Below, in pieces: positions 24,563 through 32,796 of a stretch of 64,000 bases of DNA (positions are counted from its first letter, which is position 1; each line of letters begins with the position of its first letter). The stretch spans positions 124,001 through 188,000 of the forward strand of contig NZ_FOKA01000001.1 of the NCBI RefSeq assembly GCF_900111925.1. Reading direction: 5' to 3'. The translations under genes and the position numbers were made by a program. The notes under the pieces were generated by a model, which ran no database searches, was not told the origin of the DNA, and saw only the letters and a program-made list of their open reading frames with translations. The stretch is from Cellulomonas marina. Lineage in GTDB: Bacteria; Actinomycetota; Actinomycetes; Actinomycetales; Cellulomonadaceae.

Positions 24563-25795
24563 GTGAGCGACGCCCTCGTCCCCGACACCGACCTGCGCGC
24601 CCGGGCGGAGGCCCTGCTGCCGGATTTGGCGGCGCTGCGGCACGACCTGCACCGCATCCCGGAGATCGGGCTCGACCTGCCGCTCACCCAGGCGCGCGTG
24701 CTGGCCGCGCTCGACGAGCTGCGCGCGGCGACGGGCGCGACCCTCGAGGTGACCACCGGCACGGCGCTGTCCTCCGTCGTCGCCGTGCTGCGCGGCGGCC
24801 GCCCGGGCCCGGCGGTCCTGCTGCGCGGGGACATGGACGCCCTGCCCGTCACCGAGGACACGGGCGAGCCGTTCACCAGCGAGCACCCGGGCGCGATGCA
24901 CGCCTGCGGGCACGACCTGCACGTCGCCGGGCTCCTGGGCGCCGCACGGCTGCTGGCGGAACGGCACGAGGAGCTCCCGGGCTCCGTGGTCCTCATGTTC
25001 CAGCCGGGGGAGGAGGGGCCGCACGGCGCGCGCGTCATGCTCGAGGAGGGCGTGCTCGACGCGGCCGGCGAGCGGGTGGTGGCCGCCTACGCCGTGCACG
25101 TCGTCGCGTCGATGGTGCCGCTGCAGGTCGTCACCGCCCGGGCGGGGACCGCCATGGCGGCGGCCGACGAGATGGTCGTGACCGTGCAGGGCCGCGGCGG
25201 GCACGGCTCGGCGCCGCACCGGGCCGCCGACCCCGTGACGGTCGCCGCCGAGATCGTGCTGGCGCTGCAGACCGCGGTGACCCGGCAGTTCGACGCGCAC
25301 GACCCGGTCGTCGTCTCCGTCGGGCGCATCGCCGCCGGGACCACCGACAACGTCATCCCCGCGCAGGCGCACCTCGAGGCCACCGTCCGGACGTTCTCCC
25401 CGCACCACCGCGCCGTCGTCGCCGAGCGGCTGACGCGCGTCGTCGAGCACGTCGCGCTCGCGCACGGCCTCACCGCCGACGTCGACTACCGGCGCGGCTA
25501 CCCGGTGACGGTGAACGACGCCGCGGAGGTCGACCGGCTCGAGCGGGTCGCCGCCGCGCTGGGCGAGCAGCCCTTCGCCCGGGCCCCGCACCCCGTCTCG
25601 GGCTCGGAGGACTTCTCCTACGTGCTCGAGCAGGTCCCGGGCGTGTTCGCGTTCGTCGGCGCCACCGCTCCCGGCCTCGACCCGGCGACCGCGCCCTACA
25701 ACCACGCGCCGCAGGCCCGCTTCGACGACTCCGCGCTGCCCGTCTCGGCCGCGGTGCTGGCCGGCCTCGCCCTCGACCGCCTGGCCCAGGGGTAG
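24563..25795 (+). CDS. M20 family amidohydrolase
   Basis: A 410-residue M20D amidohydrolase (IAA-amino-acid hydrolase/aminoacylase-like). Metal-site motifs are present: RGDMDALPV, MHACGHDLH, FQPGEEGPHGA, GRGGHGSAPH and SGSEDFSY. It would hydrolyse N-acyl amino acids; exact substrate unknown. GTG at 24563 is preceded by GAGG with a 6-base spacer; the alternative GTG at 24551 would give four more residues. The PfkB-type kinase follows on the same strand after 15 bases, so the two may be co-transcribed. Confidence 0.92.
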   Translation: MSDALVPDTDLRARAEALLPDLAALRHDLHRIPEIGLDLPLTQARVLAALDELRAATGATLEVTTGTALSSVVAVLRGGRPGPAVLLRGDMDALPVTEDTGEPFTSEHPGAMHACGHDLHVAGLLGAARLLAERHEELPGSVVLMFQPGEEGPHGARVMLEEGVLDAAGERVVAAYAVHVVASMVPLQVVTARAGTAMAAADEMVVTVQGRGGHGSAPHRAADPVTVAAEIVLALQTAVTRQFDAHDPVVVSVGRIAAGTTDNVIPAQAHLEATVRTFSPHHRAVVAERLTRVVEHVALAHGLTADVDYRRGYPVTVNDAAEVDRLERVAAALGEQPFARAPHPVSGSEDFSYVLEQVPGVFAFVGATAPGLDPATAPYNHAPQARFDDSALPVSAAVLAGLALDRLAQG

Positions 25796-25810
25796 GGCGG
25801 AGGGCGGCCC

Positions 25811-26647
25811 GTGCGGGGAGCACCGGTGGACGGTGGCGGCGGCGGCGTCGTGCGGGTGGTCGGGTCGCTCAACGAGGACCTCACCGTGACCACGCACCGG
25901 GCGCCCGGGCCCGGGGAGACGGTCCTCGGCCGGGACGTGGCACGGGGCGCCGGGGGCAAGGGCGGGAACCAGGCGGTGGCGGCCGCGCGCGCCGGCGCCC
26001 GGACGGTCATGGTCGGCGCGGTCGGCCGGGACGACGCGGGCACGCGCCTGCTCGCGGGGCTCGTCGACGAGGGTGTCGACACGTCCTGCGTGCAGCGGGT
26101 CGGGTCGACGACCGGCCTGGCGCTCATCACCCTCGACGACGACGGCGAGAACCGCATCGTCGTGGTTGCGGGGGCCAACGCGTCGCTGGGCGCCGCGCAC
26201 GTGCGGGCGTCGCTGGGCGCGCTCGCCCCCGGGGACGTCGTGGTGGCGCAGGGCGAGGTGCCGCCGGCCGCGGTGGAGGAGGCGGGCCGCTGCGCCGCCG
26301 ACGCCGGCGCGCTGCTCGTCCTCAACCTCGCGCCGGTCGTCGACGTCGACCTCGCCGCCGCCGCGCCGGCCGTGCTCGTGCTCAACGAGCGCGAGGCGGC
26401 CCTCCTCGACCCGTCCGGGCGCGAGGCCGCGGACCGGGCCGAGCGCCTGTGCCGGCGCACCGGCGCCGCGGTCGTCGTCACGGCGGGTGCCGCCGGCGCC
26501 GTCGTCGCGTCCTCGGGGGGCGTCCGGCGGGCGGCACCCGTGCCCGCGGCGCAGGTCGTCGACACCACCGGGGCGGGCGACGCGTTCGTCGGGGCGCTGG
26601 CGGCGGGGCTGGCCGCGGGCGAGGACCTCGACGGCGCGGTCGCCTGA
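25811..26647 (+). CDS. PfkB family carbohydrate kinase (ribokinase-like), shortened by an in-frame TGA
   Basis: A 278-residue PfkB kinase. GGKGGNQAVAAARAG matches PfkB signature 1 and DTTGAGDAFVGAL is signature 2 with the catalytic Asp. It stops at TGA 26645-26647, right after DGAVA. The same frame continues open for 34 more codons to TGA at 26750-26752 and encodes GLVAGAVAVGAPGARGG and a helix. That is what the ribokinase C-terminus should look like (usual length 300-310). So the stop interrupts an otherwise whole gene, probably by CGA to TGA. GTG at 25811 has GGAGGG upstream. Whether the shortened protein folds is doubtful. Confidence 0.82.
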   Translation: MRGAPVDGGGGGVVRVVGSLNEDLTVTTHRAPGPGETVLGRDVARGAGGKGGNQAVAAARAGARTVMVGAVGRDDAGTRLLAGLVDEGVDTSCVQRVGSTTGLALITLDDDGENRIVVVAGANASLGAAHVRASLGALAPGDVVVAQGEVPPAAVEEAGRCAADAGALLVLNLAPVVDVDLAAAAPAVLVLNEREAALLDPSGREAADRAERLCRRTGAAVVVTAGAAGAVVASSGGVRRAAPVPAAQVVDTTGAGDAFVGALAAGLAAGEDLDGAVA

Positions 26648-26759
26648 GGGCTCGTCGCCGGGGCTGTCGCGGTCGGCGCGCCGGGCGCCCGGGGCGGGCG
26701 GGCGACGGCGGAGGTCGTCCGGCGCGCGCTCGAGAGGCGCGCGCCGGGCTGAGGTCCCC

Positions 26760-27281
26760 TCACGCCGTGCGGCGGACCTCCTCGACGAACCGGGCGGACC
26801 GCTCGCGCAGCCCGGCGGTGCGGCGGGCGACGACGGCCGTCCGCGCGGCGGGCAGCTCCGGCCCGGAGGCGGTGCCGACCTCGGACAGCAGCGGCGTGCG
26901 CCGCACGTGCCGCGAGCACGCGAGGTCGGTGCACACGAGCGTCCCGACGGTGTCGCCGCGGCGGCCCGGGGCGCCGGCCCGCCTCGCGACGTAGAGCGAC
27001 ACGTCCTCCGTCGCCACGACGTCGGCGCACCAGGCGCACACACCGCGGCGGCGGGCCCGGCCCGTGCCGGGGTCGGCGGCCCGCAGCAGGACGCCGACGG
27101 GCTCGTCGTCCACGGGCACGACGACGTAGGCGAGCAGCGGCGCCTTCCGGTCCCGCCAGCCCAGCAGGTCCAGGGCGTCCCAGCGCTGGGCCGTCAGGTC
27201 GGGCAGGGTGGCGCTCGCCGCCTCGCGACGGCTGGCGTTGACGAAGCAGGCGCGGACCTGCTGCTCGGTGAGGGCATGCAC
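26760..27281 (-). CDS. FBP domain protein (FusB-like, EF-G-binding treble-clef zinc finger)
   Basis: A 173-residue protein with an N-terminal helical segment (MHALTEQQVRACFVNASRREA) and a C-terminal treble-clef zinc finger with ligands in CAWC and CTDLACSRH. This matches the FBP C-terminal domain found in FusB/FusC, which bind elongation factor G and release it from fusidic acid-stalled ribosomes. The housekeeping role of actinobacterial homologues is not established. GTG at 27281 has GGAGG upstream. It converges on the truncated PfkB gene with about 110 bases between stops. Confidence 0.8.
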   Translation of the reverse strand: MHALTEQQVRACFVNASRREAASATLPDLTAQRWDALDLLGWRDRKAPLLAYVVVPVDDEPVGVLLRAADPGTGRARRRGVCAWCADVVATEDVSLYVARRAGAPGRRGDTVGTLVCTDLACSRHVRRTPLLSEVGTASGPELPAARTAVVARRTAGLRERSARFVEEVRRTA

Positions 27282-27630
27282 GGGGGAGCCTCCGGCGGCG
27301 GTGGGTGGACGGACAGGTCGGTCCGCACCGCCGTCGTCGCCGGGGCGACGCCCTCAGGGGCGGTGCGTGCGACGGGGACGACGACGGGCGCGGCTGCCGG
27401 GGTCGCCCGAGCAGGCCGTCACGGCCACCTCGCCCCCCGCGGGTCCACCCGTCATGCTCGCTCCTCGTGCTGCGTCCGTCGCGCGGCCGTGACCTCCGGG
27501 GCACCGCCGCGACGCCCGACCGTAGGCAGACCTGGCGCGTGCCGTCCAGCCCTTTCCCCGCGGCGCAGGACGGCCCCGCCCGTGCTCGGCGGGAAGCCCG
27601 AGCGGGGCCGGTCACCGGGCACCGGTGCCG
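27282..27630. other. 349-bp intergenic region
   Basis: No supported gene. A 33-codon minus-strand frame (27354-27455) has GAGGAG five bases before its ATG and ends ARRRPRRTHRP, but codes for nothing recognisable. The region probably holds the promoter of the FBP gene and, near 27571-27610, a hairpin that ends transcription from the EF-hand protein gene. Confidence 0.5.
27571..27610 (-). terminator. Hairpin downstream of the EF-hand protein gene
   Basis: CGGCCCCGC pairs with GCGGGGCCG around a 22-base interior that can itself form GCTCGG/CCGAGC. Lies 21 bases past the minus-strand stop at 27631. Confidence 0.55.
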
Positions 27631-28053
27631 TCAGTGTCGGTGGCCGCCGCCCTGGGCGCGGTCGATCTCGCCGCAGGCGACGGGGAGGACCGCCTCCATG
27701 AGGGTGGTCTGCGAGGTGCCGTCGCCGTCGACGTCGGCGCCGTGCAGGACCAGGTGCAGCTCGCCGAGCCGCTTCGAGACGTCCTTGGGGACCGTCACCG
27801 TGCGGTGGTAGTCGATGACGCCGTTCGCGTCCGCGACGGGGAAGCGCTCGAGGGCCAGGCCGCTGGCAGGGCTCGTGTCGCCGGTGGTCGTCAGCGAGAC
27901 GTCGATCGGGCCGTAGTACGGCGCGGCCTCCTCCAGCGAGATGAGGCCGTCGCCGTCCGCGTCGGCGTCGGGGAGGGGCCTCGGGGGGTCGGGCCCGTCG
28001 CACGATCGTCCGGAGCCGCGCGCCCGCCGGACGGGTGGGACGCGGAAGACCAC
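27631..28053 (-). CDS. EF-hand protein, probable 5'-truncated remnant of a secreted actinobacterial family
   Basis: A 140-residue frame with two Ca-binding EF-hand-like loops (DADADGDGLISLEEA and GADVDGDG). The core GPIDVSLTTTGDTSPASGLALERFPVA ends in LPVACGEI. This core belongs to a recurrent secreted actinobacterial protein family of unknown role, in which a signal peptide and a CHRD-like (HIHG) N-terminal half normally precede it. Here the first 30 residues are unrelated, there is no signal peptide and no ribosome site before the GTG at 28053. The 5' half therefore appears lost. Family recollection is from memory; call it a remnant with moderate confidence. Confidence 0.5.
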   Translation of the reverse strand: MVFRVPPVRRARGSGRSCDGPDPPRPLPDADADGDGLISLEEAAPYYGPIDVSLTTTGDTSPASGLALERFPVADANGVIDYHRTVTVPKDVSKRLGELHLVLHGADVDGDGTSQTTLMEAVLPVACGEIDRAQGGGHRH

Positions 28054-28122
28054 CCGAGCGGGTGATGGAGATCACCCCGCCGTGACCTCGGACCGGCACC
28101 GACGACCGCCGATGGCGGGGGC

Positions 28123-28311
28123 ATGACGACCCCCACCGTCACCCGTCCGGCCGAGCCGGCGCGTGCCCTCCCGCTCCCCGCCGAGCCCCCGGTCCTCGAC
28201 GTCGACGCGCTGCGGGCCCGCTACCGCGTGACCCCGGCCAGCCGGCTGCGCTCCCGGCTCGCCGAGCGGGCGGCGGCCGTGCCGTCGCCGCGGGTGGCGC
28301 GACCCTCCTGA
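28123..28311 (+). CDS. Small hypothetical protein (62 residues)
   Basis: I do not recognise it. The 62-residue product is Pro/Arg/Ala-rich (LDVDALRARYRV, RLRSRLAERAA) with no membrane segment. ATG at 28123 has GGCGGGGG upstream. It is divergent from the EF-hand remnant and precedes the molybdopterin oxidoreductase. Real short gene or chance frame; composition alone is weak evidence in such G+C-rich DNA. Confidence 0.35.
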   Translation: MTTPTVTRPAEPARALPLPAEPPVLDVDALRARYRVTPASRLRSRLAERAAAVPSPRVARPS

Positions 28312-28389
28312 GAGGTAGCCCGCGCCCTCCCACCCGGGGGACCCGCGCCGGCAGGTGACGGACGCCCGTGCGTGGTCCACGCTCGGGGG

Positions 28390-30024
28390 GTGGCCGACGA
28401 CCTCCCCGAGCGCCGGGGCCCGGCGTCGCCGCCGCCGGCCGGTCCCGGCGCGGACCGGGGACGGCGCGCCGCGGACCCGTCCCGCGCCGAGCGGTGGCGC
28501 GGTGCGCTGGCGGGCGTGCTCGCGGCGGCGCTGACCCTCGGGGTCGCGCAGCTCCTCGCCGGGCTGACCGACGCGTCGTCGGCGCCCCTGTCCGCGGTCG
28601 GCGACGCCTTCATCGACCTGACCCCCGCCTGGCTGAAGGACGTCGCCATCGCGGTGTTCGGGGTGCACGACAAGACGGCACTCCTCGTCGGCGCGGTGCT
28701 GGTCCTGGCGGTGCTCGCCGCGCTGGTCGGGGTCGTCGCCGTGCGGCGCCCGCGGCTCGGGACCCTCGCCGTCGTCGCCCTCGGGGCCGTGGGCGCGGTG
28801 GCCGCCGCGACGCGGGCGGACGCCGGGCCGCTGGCGCCGCTGCCCGCGCTGCTCGGCGCGGCGGCGGGTGTCGTGGCGCTGGGCCGGCTCGCCCCGCGCG
28901 CGGCGGCACCCGCAGGCACCACCGGGCGGACCTCCGCGGGCCGCCCGGGTGCCGGGGGCGTCGACCGGCGGTCGTTCCTCGGCGGCGCGCTCGTCGTCGG
29001 CGGGCTCGCGGCGATCACCGCCCTGGGCGGCGTGGGGGCGGGAGCCGCCCGCGGCGGGGCGGCCGCGGCGCGGGCCCTCGTCCGCCTCCCTGCCCCGGCC
29101 CAGGCCGCGGTCGCGCTGCCGCCGGAGGCGGCGGCACCGGTCGACGGGGTGGTCCCGGTCGTGACGCCGAACGAGACCTTCTACCGGATCGACACCGCCT
29201 TCGTCGTGCCCGACGTCGACCCCGCCGGGTGGGAGCTGCGGGTGCACGGGCTCGTCGAGCAGGAGGTGCGGCTCACGTGGGACGAGCTGCTGGCCTCCGA
29301 GCTCGTCGAGGCGTGGGTGACGCTGACCTGCGTGTCGAACACGGTCGGCGGGGACCTGGCCGGCAACGCGCGCTGGCTCGGGCTGCCGGTCCGCGAGGTG
29401 CTGGCCCGCGCGCGGCCGCTGCCGGGCGCCGACATGGTCCTGTCCACCAGCTCCGACGGGTTCACCGCGTCGACGCCGCTCGAGGCGCTGACCGACGACC
29501 GCGACGCCCTCCTGGCCGTCGGGATGAACGGCGAGCCCCTGCCGCCGGCGCACGGCTTCCCGGTGCGCATGGTCGTGCCGGGGCTGTACGGGTACGTCTC
29601 CGCGACGAAGTGGGTCGTCGACCTCGAGGTGACGCGGTTCGCGGAGCGCTCCGCCTACTGGACCCAGCGCGGCTGGTCCGAGCGCGGGCCGGTCAAGACG
29701 GCCTCGCGGATCGAGGTGCCGCGGCAGGGGGCGACGCTGCCGGCCGGGACGGTCGCCGTCGGCGGCACGGCCTGGGCGCAGCACCGCGGCATCACGGGCG
29801 TCGAGGTGCAGGTGGACGACGGGCCGTGGCAGCCGGCCACCCTCGCGGGCGAGATCTCCGTCGACACGTGGCGCCAGTGGTCCTTCGCGTGGCACGCCGC
29901 CCCGGGCGACCACCTCCTGCGGGTCCGCGCCTCCGACCCGGACGGGCCGCAGACCGGGGACCGGGTCGGCGCGGTGCCCGACGGCGCCACGGGCTGGCAC
30001 GAGGTGGCGGTCCGCGTCGCGTGA
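28390..30024 (+). CDS. Membrane molybdopterin-dependent oxidoreductase (sulfite oxidase family)
   Basis: A 544-residue protein with four N-terminal transmembrane helices (within residues about 45-180), an internal Tat-like signal DRRSFLGG followed by a hydrophobic stretch, and then a sulfite-oxidase-type domain. The molybdenum-ligating Cys314 lies in LTCVSN. A C-terminal Mo-co dimerisation domain (Ig-like) follows. The catalytic domain would lie outside the membrane, anchored by helices. Family members oxidise or reduce small substrates; sulfite or S-oxides are possible. The start is uncertain (GTG 28390 chosen, GTG 28372 in frame). No molybdenum cofactor gene is adjacent. Confidence 0.88.
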   Translation: MADDLPERRGPASPPPAGPGADRGRRAADPSRAERWRGALAGVLAAALTLGVAQLLAGLTDASSAPLSAVGDAFIDLTPAWLKDVAIAVFGVHDKTALLVGAVLVLAVLAALVGVVAVRRPRLGTLAVVALGAVGAVAAATRADAGPLAPLPALLGAAAGVVALGRLAPRAAAPAGTTGRTSAGRPGAGGVDRRSFLGGALVVGGLAAITALGGVGAGAARGGAAAARALVRLPAPAQAAVALPPEAAAPVDGVVPVVTPNETFYRIDTAFVVPDVDPAGWELRVHGLVEQEVRLTWDELLASELVEAWVTLTCVSNTVGGDLAGNARWLGLPVREVLARARPLPGADMVLSTSSDGFTASTPLEALTDDRDALLAVGMNGEPLPPAHGFPVRMVVPGLYGYVSATKWVVDLEVTRFAERSAYWTQRGWSERGPVKTASRIEVPRQGATLPAGTVAVGGTAWAQHRGITGVEVQVDDGPWQPATLAGEISVDTWRQWSFAWHAAPGDHLLRVRASDPDGPQTGDRVGAVPDGATGWHEVAVRVA

Positions 30025-30091
30025 GACGAGGGTGGTCGCGCGCGGGTGCCCGGCCGGGCGTCCGGCACCACTGCACCGAGGGAGACCACCC

Positions 30092-31081
30092 GTGTCGGCA
30101 CTGCGCGTCCTGTTCGTCGGCGGGAGCGGCACCATCAGCTCCGCCAGCACCCGTCTCGCCGTGGAGCGGGGGATCGAGCTGACGCTCCTCAACCGCGGCA
30201 CCGGCCGGCGGCCCGTGCCCGAGGGGGTGGAGCAGCTCGTCGCCGACGTCCGCGACCCCGGGTCCGTCCGCGCGGCGCTCGGCGACCGCGAGTTCGACGC
30301 GGTCGTCGACTGGGTCGCCTTCACCCCCGAGCACGTCCGCACGGGGCTCGACCTGTTCGAGCACCGGACCGGCCAGTACGTGTTCATCAGCTCGGCGTCG
30401 GCGTACCAGACGCCCGCCGCGCGGCTGCCGATCCTGGAGTCGACGCCGCTGCGCAACCCGCACTGGCAGTACAGCCGGGACAAGATCGCGTGCGAGGACC
30501 TGCTCGTCGCCGCCTACCGTGATCGCGGGGCACCGGTGACGATCGTGCGGCCCTCCCACACCTACGACCGCACGTCCGTGCCCTTCGACGCGGGCTGGAC
30601 GTTCGTCGAGCGGATGCGCGCCGGCAAGGAGGTCGTCGTGCACGGCGACGGGTCGAGCCTGTGGACGCTGACGCACCACGAGGACTTCGCGAAGGGCTTC
30701 GTGCCGCTGCTGGGGCACCCGAGGACGATCGGCGAGGCCTTCCACCTCACCTCCGACGACGTGCTCACCTGGGACCAGATCGCGCAGGCGCTGGCGCGGG
30801 CCGCGGGGTCCGAGGCGCGGATCGTGCACGTGCCGTCCGACGCCATCGCCGCGGTCGACGAGCAGTGGGGCGCCTCGCTCCTGGGCGACAAGACGCACTC
30901 GAGCGTGTTCGACAACAGCAAGGTCCGCTCGCTCGTGCCGGACTACGTCGCGACGATCCCCTTCGAGCAGGGGGCGCGGGAGATCGTCGCGTGGCACGAC
31001 GAGGACGCCTCCCGTCGCACGGTCGACCCGCACCACGACCGGCTCATGGACGAGCTCGTCGAGCGGTTCCGCGTCGGCTGA
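30092..31081 (+). CDS. NAD-dependent epimerase/dehydratase family protein
   Basis: A 329-residue extended-SDR protein. The N-terminal FVGGSGTISSAS is a glycine-rich cofactor motif. YSRDK corresponds to the Tyr-x-x-x-Lys pair, and LTHHEDFAKGFVPLL resembles plant-type NAD-epimerase regions. It resembles uncharacterised NAD-dependent epimerases whose substrate is a nucleotide sugar or isoprenoid, not determinable here. GTG at 30092 has GAGGGAG upstream. A hairpin at 31096-31130 ends the transcript. Confidence 0.85.
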   Translation: MSALRVLFVGGSGTISSASTRLAVERGIELTLLNRGTGRRPVPEGVEQLVADVRDPGSVRAALGDREFDAVVDWVAFTPEHVRTGLDLFEHRTGQYVFISSASAYQTPAARLPILESTPLRNPHWQYSRDKIACEDLLVAAYRDRGAPVTIVRPSHTYDRTSVPFDAGWTFVERMRAGKEVVVHGDGSSLWTLTHHEDFAKGFVPLLGHPRTIGEAFHLTSDDVLTWDQIAQALARAAGSEARIVHVPSDAIAAVDEQWGASLLGDKTHSSVFDNSKVRSLVPDYVATIPFEQGAREIVAWHDEDASRRTVDPHHDRLMDELVERFRVG

Positions 31082-31095
31082 GCGCGCCGGGTCGA

Positions 31096-31130
31096 GGCAC
31101 GCCGGGCGCCGCCCGCCGCCCCGGCGTGCC
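31096..31130 (+). terminator. Hairpin after the epimerase gene
   Basis: Perfect 11-bp stem GGCACGCCGGG / CCCGGCGTGCC with a 13-base loop, 14 bases after the stop codon, followed by a C/T-rich run. Confidence 0.65.
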
Positions 31131-31195
31131 CCCGTCCCCCTCCTAGGTGAACACTGTGCGAACACGCAGGCCGGCACAGCCCCCCGGAGGACGGC

Positions 31196-32665
31196 ATGGA
31201 CTGGATCCAGCAGACCCTGATCGACCCGGTCTCGACCGTCCTGTGGACGTACGTGCTCGTGTACGTGCTGCTGGGCGTCGGGCTCTACCTCGGCGTGCGG
31301 ACGCGGTTCGTGCAGGTGCGCATGTTCGGCACGATGATGCGGGAGGTCGCCTCGTCGCGGTCCGGCTCCGCCGACGGCATCTCGTCGTTCCAGGCCTTCT
31401 GCGTCGGGCTCGCCTCCCGCGTGGGGACGGGCAACATCGCCGGGGTGGCGATCGCGCTGACGCTGGGCGGACCGGGCGCCATCTTCTGGATGTGGGTCGT
31501 GGCGCTCGTCGGCATGGCGACGGCGCTGGTGGAGGCGACGCTGGCGCAGATCTTCAAGGTGCCGGCCGGCGACGGCAGCTTCCGCGGCGGGCCGGCCTTC
31601 TACATCGAGCGCGGGCTGCGCTCCCGGCGCGGCGGCATCCTCTTCGCGGTCCTGCTCATCTTCACCTTCGGCATCGCGTTCAACATGGTCCAGGCCAACA
31701 CGATCGCCGACGTGCTGGACGGCGGGCACGGGGTGGCACCCGCGCTGTCCGCGCTGGGGCTCATGGTGCTGACCGCGCCCGTGGTCTTCGGCGGGGTCCG
31801 ACGCATCGCCCGCGTCGCCGAGGTCCTCCTGCCCGCGATGGCCCTGGCCTACGTCCTGCTCGCCCTCGTCATCATCGCCATGAACGTCACGGCGGTGGGC
31901 AGCGTGCTCGGCACGATCGTGCAGTCCGCGTTCGGGGTGGGCGAGGCGGCCGCGGGCATCACCGGGGGCGTGGCGGCCGCGCTGCTCAACGGCGCCCGGC
32001 GCGGCCTGTTCTCCAACGAGGCCGGCATGGGCAGCGCGCCCAACGCCGCCGCGACGGCGACCACCACCCACCCCGTCAAGCAGGGCCTCATCCAGTCGCT
32101 CGGGGTGTTCGTCGACACGATCGTCGTGTGCTCCGCGACCGCCTTCATCATCCTGTTCGCCGGGTCGGGCGTGTACGTGCCGGGGGAGACCACCGAGGGG
32201 GCCTCGCTCACGCAGGCCGCCGTCGTGGACCAGCTCGGGTCGGTGTTCACGCCGGTCATGACGGTGCTCGTGTTCGTCTTCGCGTTCTCCTCGGTGCTCG
32301 GCAACTACTCCTACGCCGAGGTGAACATGGGCTTCCTGCGGGCGCGGCCGGCGGTGCTCACCGTGTTCCGGGTCGTCGTGGTCGCCTGCGTCGGGTTCGG
32401 GGCGGTGGCGGACCTCGTGGCCGTGTGGGCGCTGGCGGACGTGGCCATGGGCCTGATGGCGCTGGTGAACCTCGTCGCCCTCGTGCTGCTGGCCCCGTGG
32501 GCGCTGGGGGCGCTGCGCGACTTCGAGCGCCAGCGCCGGGCGGGCCTGGACCCCGTGTTCCGCACGGACGCCAACCTCGACCTGCCGCGCGAGCTGCCGG
32601 ACGGCGTCTGGGCGGCCCCCGCGGGCGCCGGCTCGCCCGAGCGCCAGCACCTGCCCACCTCCTGA
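31196..32665 (+). CDS. Alanine/glycine:cation symporter (AGCS family)
   Basis: A 489-residue membrane protein with about eleven helices. Family motifs are visible: NIAGVAIALTLGGPGAIFWMW, PAFYIERGL, and NEAGMGSAPNAAATA. AGCS proteins import alanine or glycine with Na+ or H+. ATG at 31196 has GGAGG with a 5-base spacer. It probably is a single-gene transcript: a hairpin precedes (31096-31130) and another follows (32670-32690). Confidence 0.94.
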   Translation: MDWIQQTLIDPVSTVLWTYVLVYVLLGVGLYLGVRTRFVQVRMFGTMMREVASSRSGSADGISSFQAFCVGLASRVGTGNIAGVAIALTLGGPGAIFWMWVVALVGMATALVEATLAQIFKVPAGDGSFRGGPAFYIERGLRSRRGGILFAVLLIFTFGIAFNMVQANTIADVLDGGHGVAPALSALGLMVLTAPVVFGGVRRIARVAEVLLPAMALAYVLLALVIIAMNVTAVGSVLGTIVQSAFGVGEAAAGITGGVAAALLNGARRGLFSNEAGMGSAPNAAATATTTHPVKQGLIQSLGVFVDTIVVCSATAFIILFAGSGVYVPGETTEGASLTQAAVVDQLGSVFTPVMTVLVFVFAFSSVLGNYSYAEVNMGFLRARPAVLTVFRVVVVACVGFGAVADLVAVWALADVAMGLMALVNLVALVLLAPWALGALRDFERQRRAGLDPVFRTDANLDLPRELPDGVWAAPAGAGSPERQHLPTS

Positions 32666-32669
32666 CGGC

Positions 32670-32690
32670 GCCCCCGTGGTGCGCGGGGGC
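32670..32690 (+). terminator. Hairpin after the AGCS gene
   Basis: 7-bp stem GCCCCCG / CGGGGGC around a 7-base loop, five bases past the stop; flanking GACG and CGTC bases could extend it. Confidence 0.6.
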
Positions 32691-32796
32691 GTCACCCGTG
32701 ACCGCGCGGACGCGTGCGCCGGGTTGCTGTGGGCCTCCCCGTGCTCCGCACCCGGTTGGACCGGCGGGCGCGGGACCGCCCGTCCAGCGTGCGCCC

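Noticed and set aside
22262..27043. A 1593-codon minus-strand frame
   Set aside because: Arg/His/Gly-rich antisense of several conserved genes; typical of high-G+C shadow frames.
27354..27455. A 33-codon minus-strand frame with GAGGAG before ATG
   Set aside because: No recognisable product and Arg-rich ending typical of chance frames; noted only in the intergenic entry.
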